Below, in pieces: positions 19,601-30,700 of a stretch of 45,930 bases of DNA (position 1 is the stretch's first letter; each line of letters starts with the position of its first letter). The stretch is from a virus. A program made the translations under genes and the position numbers. The notes under the pieces were generated by a model, which saw only the letters and a program-made list of their open reading frames with translations, was not told where the DNA came from and did not search any database. The DNA is taken from positions 1 through 45,930 of the IMG/VR virus record IMGVR_UViG_3300009158_000071; one strand, 5' to 3'.

Positions 19601-21737
19601 TAGTAGTTTGTTAGGAGGTGCTACATTAGGATTAACAACCGGTACCGGTTCGATGCAAATGGGAGAAAGTGGCTGGGATAATGTTAACTCAGCAACACCT
19701 GATGTTAGTGTGTTTGATTCAACAACAGTTTATTCGATTGAACCGTCAATCACATTTAACCGCCCTGGATTTTCTCAAATTGAATCTGTACTTTCGACTC
19801 AGGCATTTGGCACATCCTACGTTGCTGTTGCAGCTGGCCATAATAAATTTATTGCTATTCCTAGTCAAGATTCTACAATTTCGATCTCTACTGACGGAGT
19901 TTCGTGGGCTGCATCGGCACTACCATTGTCGGCATCGTGGAAAGATATTGCATTTGGAAATCATTATTGGGTAATAATTTCAAGCGGCGGTACTGCAATA
20001 CCTGGATCAAAAGTGTTGTTCTCAAATTCAGATTTAGCAACTGCAAAAACTGCATATCTTCCTTCTATAGCATCGTGGAAAAGTGTTTCATACGGAAACG
20101 GGGTATTTGTAGCAATTGCAACTTCGTCGTCTGCTGCTGCATATTCGACAAATTTTGGAGCAACGTGGACTAGTGCAACGTTACCGTTTTCAACTAGTTG
20201 GACCAGTGTTACATATGGAAAAGGAATTTTTGTTGCAATTGCAAGTGGTGGAACTAGTGCAGCATACAGTATTAACAACGGTGTAAATTGGATTCCTAGT
20301 AGTTTATCATCGGTATCTGCATGGTCGTCTGTAAAATTTGGAAACGGAAGATTTGTTGCAGTATCTGCTACTGCAAGCACGCAGCCATGTTACAGTTTTG
20401 ACGGAATAACATGGTTTCAATCACCGTATGCAATTTCTGCAGATACTATTGCATACGGTAACGGTGTGTTTGTTGCATTAAATTCTATAGGATCAACTAC
20501 TGGTTATACTAGCGAAAACGGAAAAGCATGGAGCCAGCAGCTAGTGAGCATCAATCCAGTAACTAGCTTAGGGTTCGGGTTTAGTAACAACGGAGTTGCG
20601 TCGTTTATTTCAACTTCTAATTCATTTAACGGATCTCGAATTTCTGCAGGTACTGCAGCTAAAGGAAGAATTGTTGTTTCGTTAGACAATTCGATTTCGT
20701 CAATCAAACTGTGGGAGCCTGGAGCAAATTATGTATCATCGCCAATTATTAGTATTCTAGATCCGAATGCAACTGTATCAGCAACAATTTTTCCAAGATT
20801 AGGGAACGGCGTGTTAGGAAACCCTTCGTTTATTAATTCCGGATCAGGGTACTCCACGTCGTCGACTATTATTACAATTAGAGGTTCGGGGTATGCAGAT
20901 GATTTTCAACGCAGCTCGACACTTGTATGTAAATCACTTTCTAGTTTACCGAGCCCGGGTGATAGTTTGGCAATTTTTGGAAATTCTAAAACCTATAAAG
21001 TTACTTCGACTCAGCTTTTAGAAGGAACAGTTGCACCTAATATCAAGGCAATAATTTCATTGTCACCGAGTTTAACAAGTAGCACAGCACCTACTCATTT
21101 AACGGCAGTAACTATCCGAACAAAATACAGCCAAGCACGCTTAACTAATCATGATTTTTTAAACATTGGATACGGTAATCAACAAGAATCAAACTATCCT
21201 AAATTGCCATCAGAAACAGAGTTAACACCGAGTAACGAGATTGTCGAAAGTCAAAACGGTCGTGTATTTTACTCAGCAACTGATCAAGACGGAAACTTTA
21301 GGGTTGGAAATTTGTTTGCAGTTGAGCAAGCAACTGGCATAGTCACGTTAAGCGCAAGCCAGTTTGGGTTAAACGGCCTAAACCAGTTGAAATTAGGTGG
21401 AATATTAATAGGCGGACGAGAAGTTGTTATTACACAATTTAGTACTGATCAAACATTTGCTGCTAATTCGAATAGTATTATTCCTACTCAAAAAGCAATA
21501 AAATCATATTTAACTGCAAGATTGAGTCAAGGCGGATCAAATACATTCACAGGACAATTGATTGCTGGCACTACATCGATAGGCGGTCCTGATAAATTAG
21601 GAAGTACAATTCAAGAAGACAATGTAGGGTCTCATATTAAAATACCAGTAAAGGTAAATGTACACGGAAGTGCTAACGGTTTAATAGACGGGGATGCAAT
21701 GGCGTTGTCGTATTTTATGCAATCATTAAATCGATAG
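13653..21737 (+). CDS. Giant modular fibre protein 3 (chitin-binding-like array, beta-helix, tandem repeats, propeller-like repeats)
   Basis: The 2694-residue product begins MAEFKIGSLRFTWKGVWATS. Residues 1 to about 430 hold seven 'W......Y..GDiV.YGG..Y.c...HTSs....W' units like CBM5/12 chitin-binding modules. From about 503 a beta-helix starts (VFYVAPNGTDSAAAG); one AQRDAEYIVDAIVYDMTRGG copy sits near 587, GTYKEQIPIVVPENTALAGD near 722, and RVRNGSGIRNMTL to GKIRATNGNSSYGTYGVVAE spans about 850-1003. About 1198-1320 is a jelly-roll-like insert (WYQISANFYD, YIYGAQLEFG). About 1443-1873 are tandem 55-65-residue repeats. About 2046-2303 are BNR-like repeats ('S..yGnG.FVAiA.....aYS...G..W'). The C-terminus has DQDGNFRVGNLFAVEQATG. 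It is probably an adhesin fibre; no glycosidase active site was identified. Confidence 0.82.
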   Translation: MAEFKIGSLRFTWKGVWATSTFYNRDAVVSFNGKTYVCLVPHTSSLFYSDIAHVTPQGESTPYWIIMFEGKTWKTEWAPSTEYSEGNIITYGGSVYFCSIPHTSGITFDILKWATAAQFINWTTDWLPLTLYYKFDIVKYGGRAYVCNVEHTSSDIVTGLEADILNWDLLNDGIEYKGTWNQNSVRYKAKDIVKNGPDLWIANQSHTSSVTFDLAKWDVWIPGLDFSASWNSTESYQSGDVVIYGGYSYTSITTNNTNNIPSTNSANWTLLTIGYSLQNEWNSSNTYKIGSVVRSAGQLYEAIQDNANQSPSLHTITTTYTSAGSSGTILIVADSTGITSGMSVTCPASSPGVFGISRGQIVSQVLDQTTVKLSEPPDGILNDADELYFTGVNSTFWTLLTPGVTWKNRWQSGSFYNVGDIVVWKNTSFKCVVSHNSQVNPTDDFVHWATFLQHDRFNVLNNPGEIIVKGNVNNESLSIGPQGFLIKSNAGVPIWSDVFVTPNVFYVAPNGTDSAAAGTNWDRPWQTIKFACDQVSKGTLFQNAAYLLLENKEFIIVELYQWMLYNKNYDISPFNGTNYDWDSEGKAQRDAEYIVDAIVYDMTRGGNSQSVAATLEYFSKGNKNSFVNEYVASRIDIFLASVIRLQYLINIVLNTSTVDVNYQSLANIQPAKIQVTNRVAEQDADLTANNLISIIINALTVQSSEKVPPENSGITVTIMIKTGTYKEQIPIVVPENTALAGDELRGVVVQPFNVINSLVTSSSAASNLFTVGTTTGMSGGTPVQFVSINPVSGKNTVFGNVDQGITYYVVGSSITANTFSVSSSPGGPIVNLLTFSSAMYVYGGDALLDMFRVRNGSGIRNMTLTGLLGTLSSLNSNLTRRPTGGSFVCLDPGKGTNDTSAWIFRKSPYIQNVTNFGIGCTGLKIDGSLHDGGNKSVVCNDFTQILSDGIGIWTTGYNALCEAVSVFSYYNYAGYFAESGGKIRATNGNSSYGTYGVVAEGYDLSEVPISGAVFNQYYQATASPLSALGLTAGILKLQFTHAGESYNTASVTNILKFSNIFTSWSTDGNVALVQSISSPFNAADAWIAIGNTSGTDSSFISQSIQIPASGSTYTSVAGINLNGSGTNATFNVTVNSTSYAATVNAAGSGYVVGNQISIPGSSLGGGIGANDLTITIESLSGSAISTITSAGTVPIGSQQPFTFSLYCKQGTAISLDAVLIFSGNLTTTCRLNFDFNSKIALGTSPDTGILPTPFAVVSLPNGWYQISANFYDSNALNTSLTCKIYPRGVTGNAGYSYIYGAQLEFGNYKNFYQSTEDNRYSTFANIDIFGAGINAKLVGDELRFGGVFEPRVITTNNLTGGAGYLLNLNNAQSGTSYSLTIAASDINTASNYEGMRLFINSGTGAGQYGLITHFNATSKIATVIKDSFTFVSIDSIMTNALILSSASDINSLYVGQPVQFVPTTFTSTVTSISQASVNVGTVLGGTINTMTVTSTVLLLVGMKINFIGTAGGVAEGYDYYILNILDLNNIQISQTLGGAVLFLNNETLPELVLRFPANTSYLTVTSTSNMAVNLPIKFTGISFGEIDTGSTYYINDIYDSTSLTISSSLVSVTVTATTGATGILTVDSSLDLNPLHPIRFSSISGFNSSYGSSTFYINKKPSSTQITLASGITTATAISTSLNSKMIVLSSTSNMVVGNPIRFTGTVFGGIINNTVYYISYINDSQRISVSASSAPIFTTATATTVTSNLITVSSTANFTLLYPIVFSGITFGGITANTTYYISTVPNSGQFTISASIVSVEVSATAAVSNLITVPTTAGFIANHPIIFGGEVAGGIISTSVYYILAVNDLTSFTISTSIGGSAVILTDTASTFTARTTGIDVSLSTASGASMYVSTMYNSAHISLTNGSGSVIARTTFGDVPVASTVGSMTGTSTSPNTILSAGAGTLTASFNLPLVGGSIVTGTEYFIKTVVLGALNSFTISSLLGGATLGLTTGTGSMQMGESGWDNVNSATPDVSVFDSTTVYSIEPSITFNRPGFSQIESVLSTQAFGTSYVAVAAGHNKFIAIPSQDSTISISTDGVSWAASALPLSASWKDIAFGNHYWVIISSGGTAIPGSKVLFSNSDLATAKTAYLPSIASWKSVSYGNGVFVAIATSSSAAAYSTNFGATWTSATLPFSTSWTSVTYGKGIFVAIASGGTSAAYSINNGVNWIPSSLSSVSAWSSVKFGNGRFVAVSATASTQPCYSFDGITWFQSPYAISADTIAYGNGVFVALNSIGSTTGYTSENGKAWSQQLVSINPVTSLGFGFSNNGVASFISTSNSFNGSRISAGTAAKGRIVVSLDNSISSIKLWEPGANYVSSPIISILDPNATVSATIFPRLGNGVLGNPSFINSGSGYSTSSTIITIRGSGYADDFQRSSTLVCKSLSSLPSPGDSLAIFGNSKTYKVTSTQLLEGTVAPNIKAIISLSPSLTSSTAPTHLTAVTIRTKYSQARLTNHDFLNIGYGNQQESNYPKLPSETELTPSNEIVESQNGRVFYSATDQDGNFRVGNLFAVEQATGIVTLSASQFGLNGLNQLKLGGILIGGREVVITQFSTDQTFAANSNSIIPTQKAIKSYLTARLSQGGSNTFTGQLIAGTTSIGGPDKLGSTIQEDNVGSHIKIPVKVNVHGSANGLIDGDAMALSYFMQSLNR
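17980..19290 (+). repeat. Protein-level tandem repeats of about 55-65 residues
   Basis: Within the 2694-aa gene at least seven successive units follow 'nLiTVsST.nf....PI.FsGi.fGGI...t.YYI......s..ftIs.si'. Clear copies start near 18330, 18520, 18700, 18890 and 19075. Single copies of the same unit occur in the 3329-aa protein (near 23610, 27520, 28780 and 30610). The units have diverged at DNA level, so this is an old expansion. Confidence 0.75.
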
Positions 21738-21754
21738 TCAATAAAAAATAGAAT

Positions 21755-21762
21755 GATAAATA
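21755..21762 (+). promoter_or_regulatory. Late promoter GATAAATA
   Basis: GATAAATA lies in the 48-base gap after the 2694-aa gene, 23 bases before the ATG at 21786, with GAAGGA between them as ribosome binding site. No terminator precedes it, so it probably boosts transcription already coming through. Confidence 0.68.
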
Positions 21763-21785
21763 TACTATTGAAGGAATAAAATAAC

Positions 21786-24700
21786 ATGGCTGAATTTAAA
21801 CTAGGTAGAATTAGATTTGTTTGGAAAGGGATATGGGAAACTAATTTTCCATATTTAGTTGACGATGTGATTAGTAACAGCGGCAAAAGTTATATCTGCG
21901 TCGAAAATCATACTGCTAGCGCACATTTTTCTACAGATTTGGAAATCATTCCGAGCAAGTGGAATCTTGTTGCAGACGGAACAACATGGCAAGGTGATTG
22001 GTTACCTACTCACCTTTATAATGCAGGGGATATTGTAAAATACGGTGCGTTAGTTTATATTTGTAATTTTGGACACACGTCTGCTACATATACTTCGCCT
22101 AGCTACTTAGGTTTAGAGCAAAACTTAGTGTATTGGGATCTGTTTGCAACGTCGTTTTCATGGAAAAGCACGTGGACAACAGACACACGATATAAAAAGA
22201 ATGACTTTGTTACTTATGGCGGGACGACATACGTTTGTAAAACACATCATGTTAGTTCTTCGTCTTTATCAAATGGATTAGAGCAAGATCAAAATAAATG
22301 GGACATTTTTAATCAAGGGATTGAATATCTCGGAGAATGGAACAGTTCGTCTATACGATATAAATTAAATGATGTAGTTAAATACGGAGCCAATCTTTGG
22401 ATTTGTACAAACTATCACACTTCTGCTACCGGCTTCGATGAAACAAAATGGGACATGTTTATTAACGGCCTGCAGTTTGAAGATTCGTGGGATAGTGCAA
22501 CAATTTATCAAATTGGTGATACTGTTACATACGGTGGATATTCATATATTGCAAAAACTAATAATACCGACGTTGTTCCTACCGAAAGTACAGCCGATTG
22601 GGGCGTATTTACTACAGGATTTAGTTTTCAAGGGGAATGGGATTCAGTAACTGAATATAAAATTGGCCAAGTTGTTAGACAACACGGAAACACGTATGTT
22701 GCTACTGCTGACAACATTAGTCAAACACCTACTACTACTGCATATTGGTCGCGTTTAAATTCGGGGTTATTTTGGACATCATCTACTCAATCATATACTG
22801 GTATTTCTGGAACAAACATTATCGGTACAGGAACCGGGGCGCAATTTGACATTGTTAGAACAAAAACTATATACACTGTATCGGTAACTGCAGGTCATCT
22901 AGGATCAAATTATGCGCAAAACGATACTATTAAAATTTTAGGATCGACCCTCGGCGGTATTAGTCCTGCAAATGATTTAATAATTACAGTTGCAACTGTT
23001 TCATCTGGTGCAATTGCATCAATTACGTGGTCAGGGTATTCAGTAACATGGAAAACCGGAACTGCGTATATCATAAATGATATTGTTATCTACGGTGCTA
23101 ACAGTTATGTGTGTATCTTAGAGCATACTGCAGGATCAGTTAATCGACCAGATGCAGATGCCACTGGTACATATTGGAATTTAATCTCAGCAGGTGCAGA
23201 ATATAATATTTTAACTACTGCTGGTGATATAGTTTATTACGGAGCAAACGGACCTACGCGATTACCAGTAGGTGTTAACGGGCAGGTTTTACGTTCAAAC
23301 GCAGGATACCCAATATGGGCAAACTACGGTCTTATTAATAATTTAGTGTATGTTGGTCCTTTAGGCCGCGATATTCCTTATCCGTTAAGTGGTGCAACTA
23401 TCGACCAACCGTGGAAAACTGTTAGATATGCTACTAAACAAATTGAAGATGGCTATCTTTTCCCTAATACTAAAACATTATTAATACGTAACAAACAATT
23501 TATAATGAAAGAAGTTAGCAACTGGGTAGTTAAAACGTACACAGTAAATGTTACTAGCATCGTTGATAACACCGCTCCTACACATGCTAACGAAATTATT
23601 GTAGGATCTGGTACAACAACTGCAAATTTAGTTGCAAATATGCCAATTAAATTTACAGTGTCAACTGGCGGAGTGACTGCAGGGACAAGATATTTTGTTA
23701 AGACAATAATTGATTCAACCCATTTTACAATTTCTACTACTTCTGGCGGAACGATTATGCCGTTAACTACTAGCAGCACTGCAATGGTAGGATCACTTTC
23801 GTACGATCCGACATATTGTGAACGTGATGTTGGTTTAATAGTCGAAGCAGTTATTTACGATATTTCGCACGGTGGTACCGCAAAAACAACACAAGCTGCA
23901 AAAGCATATTTTACGTCTGCAGGTAATGCGTATATTAACAGCAATTTTGGAACACAAACGATCCAAACAGTTGCAGCATACACCTATCTAAGTTCTTTAA
24001 TGGGAAATGTTGCTACTAATACTGCACCTACGACTAATTATCAAGTGACAAATGCCGTTGTTGATTTATCATATCAGATATTTGATTTAACGTTAACTTC
24101 AGAATTAAATGCAACTACAACTATTTCAAATTTAGTTCAGATAATTACTAATGGAATTAGTGCAGGCGTAGTTACTGCTATACCGATGGCAATTAATTCA
24201 AATACAACAATTTCAATAAAAACCGGTACATACCAAGAAGTATTACCGATTATAGTTCCTGAAAACGTTGCGTTAAATGGTGACGAATTACGCGGAACAA
24301 TTGTGCAGCCACAGGCTGCTAATAAACTGTTAGCAAATGACCCTGCAAAAACAATTGCTGCATTAAATCGAATTAACGGTATCATTCCAAACATTGTTGC
24401 TAACTTAAACGTTGCGCCAACAACCGGAAACACACAAACACAGAAAAAATTATTCAACACAAGCGAAAGCACTGCAACTGCATCGATTACTTCTAATTCA
24501 AACGTAATGACAACAGTGTTAGCAAACGGATTAGGTTCTGCACCTGCGTATGTTACACCTGATCCTGCAGGTTTCGTTGTTGGTTTTTCAAATGCTCGTC
24601 GATTAATTGTAGCAAACAAACAATTCTTAAAAGACGAAGTTACTGCGTATATGAATACATCATATAACTCAGTATGGACAGGATTAACTACTGAACAAAA

Positions 24701-27700
24701 AGCAGCTTGTACTAGAGACGTTGGCTATATTGTTGATGCATTACAATACGATTTAACCTATGGCACTGTAGCAGTACCTTGTAACCTAGCTACTGTAATC
24801 GCAGCTCGTGCATATTACAGCAACGGGACATTTGTCGAATTAGCAGGTGAAAAAACTGCGGCGTTGGCAGTTCAAGCACGAATTAAATTAATTATTACTT
24901 ATATTGCACAAGGCAACGATACTAGTTGGACACGTTCATCTGGCAATACTACTTTACAAGATATTACCGGAACACCAGGTAGTAGTGCAGCTGGTACTTA
25001 TGCTCAGAATCGTATTCAAGAAATTTACGATACGATTAATACAGGAACTACACCGACTACGCTTGCTCCGACAACTGCATGGGTAAGTGCTACGTTAACA
25101 ACTGCAAATACAAATATCCAAGCAATTAAATCTGATATTCAAACTGCGGCAATTAACTGGATCAACCAAACTTATCCTGCACTAGTGTTTAATGCAACAT
25201 TATGTTCGCGAGACGTTGGATACATTGTCGATGCATTAGGCTACGATTTAATGTTTGGCAGTAACTTCTTGTCAATTCAAAATGCAATGAGTTATTATAG
25301 AGCATTAACTGGTACACAACTTGTTCTTGCTGCACAATTCCAACCAACCTTAGGACTAATTGGATTCATAGGTGCAACAATTAAAGAAGTAACTACGGGT
25401 ACATATTATAATGTAGGAAGTTTACTTGCGTCTACTAGGGTAAAAGCAAGTGCAGATATTATTTACGATATGGTTTCAAGTAGCTTTGGTGCTGAGCCGT
25501 CGTTAGTATTACCAAACCCAGTTGGTTTTGACACACAATTCTTAAATGCAAGAACCCAAATTGTTCAAAACTATGCGTTTATTAAAGCAGATGTTAGCCA
25601 ATACATATCAAACACATATTCAAGTGTTTGGACAAATTTACAAGCGGCAGGCCAAGCAAAATGCCAACGTGATATTGGTTATATTTTAGATGCAATCCGT
25701 TATGATATTACATATGGCGGCAATAATCAAACATTGATTAATGGAAGTTCGTACTATTCAAATTATGCAACTACAATTGCATCTGCTGAATTAGTTGCAA
25801 TTAATGCTGCATATACATTCTTAAAAACATTAATTGGTCAAATTGCACAAAAAACAACCGTTACTCCTCAAGCAGGTAATGCAACTTCACAGGTAACTGC
25901 AGGATCAGGTGATAGCGTTGGTACTGCTGCTGCATTTGCTCAAGCAAGAGTTCAGAATATTATTGACTGGATCGCAAATGGAACTGCACCTACTACTATT
26001 ACTCCGAGTATTGCATGGACACCTACAAATTTACAAAATGCGTTTGCATCATTACAAGCTAAAAAATCTGAAATTCAATCAGATGTGCTAGTATGGGTTA
26101 ACAAATTCTATCAAGAAGTTAAATTTGACACTATCATATGTTCGCGTGATGCAGGTTTAATTGTCGACGCACTAAGTTACGATGCAGTATTTGGGAGTAA
26201 TTTTGCATCAATTCAAGCAGGTAGAAGCTATAACAGAGCATTAACATCTGTTGCGACTGTAATGAACAGCCAGTTTGAAGCAGAATTAGGGTCAATTAAT
26301 TTTATTAAAAATAAAGCTAAAATGGCAGTTGCAAGTGGCGGTATTGCTCAAATTGGATCAATTGTAAATGATATTACTGGATTTATTCAAGGCGGCGCAG
26401 TTCTAAGAATGCAATGGCCAAATCCTGCTTCAATTTCTAGCGTGTATGCTGCAGGCACAGTTTTACTGACTGATAACAAAGAGTTTATCAAAGCTGAATT
26501 AGTTGCATATATTAAAGCTAACTATCCAGCTGTTGAATATAACCAAATAACTTGCCAACGCGATGTTGGGTATATAATTGATGCTGTTCGTTACGATTTA
26601 ACTTATGGATACGGTATTACAAGTGGGTCAAGTAACTATGCATGTCGCCAAGCAGGACTTGCATATTATTCAAATGCTGCATTGCAAATTGATTCAAACG
26701 ATAAAACTGCAACATTAGCTGCATATGGTTATTTAAAAACATTAGCGCAAGCAGTAGTTCAAGACTCTGCAGTAGTATCACCGTTGCAATCAATTTCCCC
26801 ACAAGTTAGAGCTGCAACCGGTCAAACTGTTGGTTCGGCGAGTGTTGCTACATCAGTTGGTACATTAGTCGATGTTATTACGACTACTATTACTAACGTT
26901 GCAAACGTGCCTGCTGAAGATTTACCAGAAACAGCATGGGTAGATACTGGATTACTTACGCAACAAACTTCATTGCAAAATAACAGAACTACAATGCGCA
27001 CAAGTATTATAACTTATATCGGAACTAATTTCCCAACATTGACATATAATTCTACAACTTGCTCGCGTGACGTTGGTCTGCTAATCGATGCAGTCGGATT
27101 TGACTTATTGTATAATACAAACTACCGCACAATTGAAGCAGGAAGAAGTTATTACAGAGCAGCAGCAGCGTTGGTTGTAAATGGCCAAAAAACAGCAACC
27201 TTAGCAAGTTTTCGTTATTTAAAAACTTTAATGCTTGCAATTGTTAATCAGAATAGTACTGCAAATGCAAGAGTTAAAAGATTAATGAACTTGTTTATTA
27301 ACATTGTTGATAAAGGCGTAGGATTTACTCCTGAAGTTAACGGATCTGTAACTTACAATAATACAGTAGGTACAATTAAAGCAGCAGAGTTAATTTACGA
27401 AAATCGAAACTTTTTATCGTATGAAGCAACATCATGGATTACACAATCATACGGAGGGACTGTTTCTAATTTAAATGCTACTGGGTTTGTAATCACAACC
27501 AGTGTGTCCCATAATTTAACTGTTGGCGATCCTGTAGTGTTTTCTGGAACTAGTGCAGGTGTAATTGTTGTAGGAACTGTATATTATGTACTTACAACTC
27601 CGACTACTGCTTCATTTACTATTACTGCAACTTCGGGTTCGTTAACTCCGTATCCAATTTCATCAGTATCAAGTCCAACGTTGACCGTTAGATATTCGTA

Positions 27701-30700
27701 TGATCCTACAATGTGTAGAAGAGACATGCAATCTTATATCGAAGCAATTGCATATGATTTAAAATTCTCAGGAAATTATAAATCATTACGCGCTGCTCAG
27801 ATTTATAAAAATGCAGTGTACGGATCAACCGGTTCTGATATGTTCTATGTAAGAAACAGTACTGGTATTAGAAATATGACGCTAAATGGTTTAATAGGTG
27901 CATTAGCCGAAGCCAATGACTTTGGAACTAAACGGCCAACTGGCGGATGTTATGTTTCATTAGATCCAGGTTTTGGCCCTAATGACGCAAACGCATGGAT
28001 GACATCTAAATCATGCTATGTACAGAACGTTACTACCTTTGGATCAGGTTGTGTTGGATTAAAAATTGACGGTGCAAATCACAGTGCAGGGAACAGAAGT
28101 ATCGTTGCTAATGATTTTACACAAATTTTAAGTGACGGCATCGGAGTATGGGCGACAGGTAGTAATTCGTTAACAGAATTGGTATCAGTATTCAGCTATT
28201 ACGGGTATGCCGGGTATCTAGCAGAAAAAGGTGCTAAAATTCGTGCAACAAACGGTAACAGTTCGTATGGAACATATGGCGTGATTGCAGAAGGAACTGA
28301 TTCTTTTGAACAGCCGATTTATGCAACTTTAGATAATTTGGCAGCAGACGCATTTGTTGGCCTAACGGTAACTGACGCAGTTAATAAAGTGTTACGATTA
28401 GAATACCAAAACGCCGGCGTTAACTATTCTAACTGTGTTGTTAGCGTTTCAGGTGATGGATATAATGTTGTAGCAACCAGTGACGAATTCCGTGACAGTG
28501 CAGTATTCGAAACTCGATTACTTGATTTAAATGACGGTAACGGCTCCGGTGGATCAAACTACGGCACTGCAATTAATGCTGCACAAGGTGGTACTAAAAA
28601 TAGTATTACTATTGCAAACTCTGACACTGCGGTAGCAACTGCATATCCAGGAATGAGAATTCAGATTACTAGCGGTTCGGGTGTTGGACAATATGCTAAT
28701 ATTTTAACATATAGTAATGGTACAAAATTTGCACAAGTTTATAAAGATTCATTTACTCCTATTACTGTTACTGCAACTGCTATTACTAATAATTTATTAA
28801 CAGTAGCAAGTACTTCGACATTATATGTCGGAATGCCAATTTACTTAACATCTGCAAGCAACGGTTTAACTGCAAATACTTTGTATTATGTAATTGCTGC
28901 AAACTTCTCAAGTACACAATTTGCAGTAAGTACCGCAGCAGGCGGTAGTGCAGTTACTATTACTACTACTGGTAGTGTATCGTATCCGTTACTTGCATCG
29001 GGGTGGGACCATGTTATACCAGGTACTACAATTGCTACTTCGCTAGAGTTAACGTCTAACTATATTATCGAACCACGTATTAGCTATAGTGCGCCCGGTT
29101 ATACTGCAACTGCTAGATCATCATACGTAACTAATACATGGGGTTCTGCAACATTTGGTAATAGTAGATATATTGCAATAACTAGCAGCGGTACTGCAAC
29201 ACAATATTCAACCAATGGTAAAACATGGGTTGCAGGCGGTGTTCTTCCTGTGTCTACTACATGGAATGACGTTATCAATGGCGGCGGCGAAGGTGCTATT
29301 GCAACTGCAGTTGTTGGTGGATTAGGTGGTGCAGGAGCAGTGTTAACTGCAGTAATGGGTGTAACTAACAGCATAGGAAATCCAGGTACAGACCAAGTAG
29401 TAAGTGTTACTATTGTAGATGGCGGGCATGGTTATACATCTCCTCCAACAATTGTATTCACGCCGGCCGCAGGTGGATCAGGTGCAGTTGCAAATTGTAC
29501 TGTTCTAAATGGTAAGATTGATGCTGTTACCGTTAGTATTAACGGTTCAGGATACACGGTAGCACCGACTGTTTCTGTAGCTACTGATAGAGTTACACAA
29601 ATTAATGTTAGTGTGTGGGGCAAAAACTACGGAGTTGGTTCGACTACTGCAACATTAAGCGGCGGTGGATCAAGTAATCAAGCAACCGGTACTGTGGTAT
29701 TTACAAATAGTGGTATTAGCAGTATTATAATTGGAAATACCGGTGGATCAGGTTATTCATCGACTCCTACTGTTACAATTACTGACACTAATGCAAAATA
29801 CGTTGCAATCGCAGCTGGATCTACAAATAACGCATATTTAGCAGCAACATCTGCTGCTGCTGCTTCATGGACAGCAGGAAGTGCGTTACCTGCATCTAAC
29901 TTTGCAGCAGCAGCGTTTGGTAATGGCGTGTATGTTGCAGTCGGCGGCACAAGCAGTGCAACATCGAGCACAACTGCAACATCATGGATTAGCAGAACTA
30001 TTCCGACATTAGGTGCAGGGACATATTCTGCAGTTACTTACGGCAACGGTACGTTTGTGGCTATTTCAACTAGTAACAACGCAACTGCATTTAGCACAAA
30101 TGGTACATCGTGGGCTGCAGGTGGAAATTTACCTGCAAGTACTACTTGGACAAGCATTGCATTTGGCAACAACCGTTTTGTTGCAATTGCAAGTGGCGGA
30201 ACAACAACTGCATACAGTTTAGACAACGGTGTTACATGGTCAAGTCCGGCAGTCGGATTACCGATTAGTACAACTTGGATACGTATCAGATATGCACAAG
30301 GCGTGTTCTTTGCAATTGCACAAGGTACTACAACAGCAGCAACTAGTCCAGACGGTATCAATTGGACTGCCCGCACAATGCCAGGTTCGACGACTAATTG
30401 GTCAGGACTTGCATTTGGTAATGTATCTAACATTCCTCTTTGGATCGCAACTTCGAATACTTCGGGCGTAATTGCAGCTTCAATAAATACAGGTGCAACT
30501 GCGTTAGGTCGTATGAAAGCGCAAGCAGGCACATTATTAGAAGTAAGAATGATCGAGCCTGGGTCAAGTTATCCAAAAGGTACTGTATCTGCAACTACTA
30601 TAACATCTAACATTATTACTGTTAACAATACTGAAAATTTAGTCGATAGTCAACCGGTGGTATTTATAGGAGCAAGTACAGGCGGCTTAGCTAACAGCAA

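Noticed and set aside
30038-30532. Long minus-strand frame (164 aa) and similar ones at 10887-11303, 19964-20380, 24137-24619 and 32420-32836
   Set aside because: They lie wholly inside giant fibre genes, have Val/Ala/Pro-rich shadow composition from Thr/Ala/Asn codons read backwards, and no ribosome sites or recognisable motifs.
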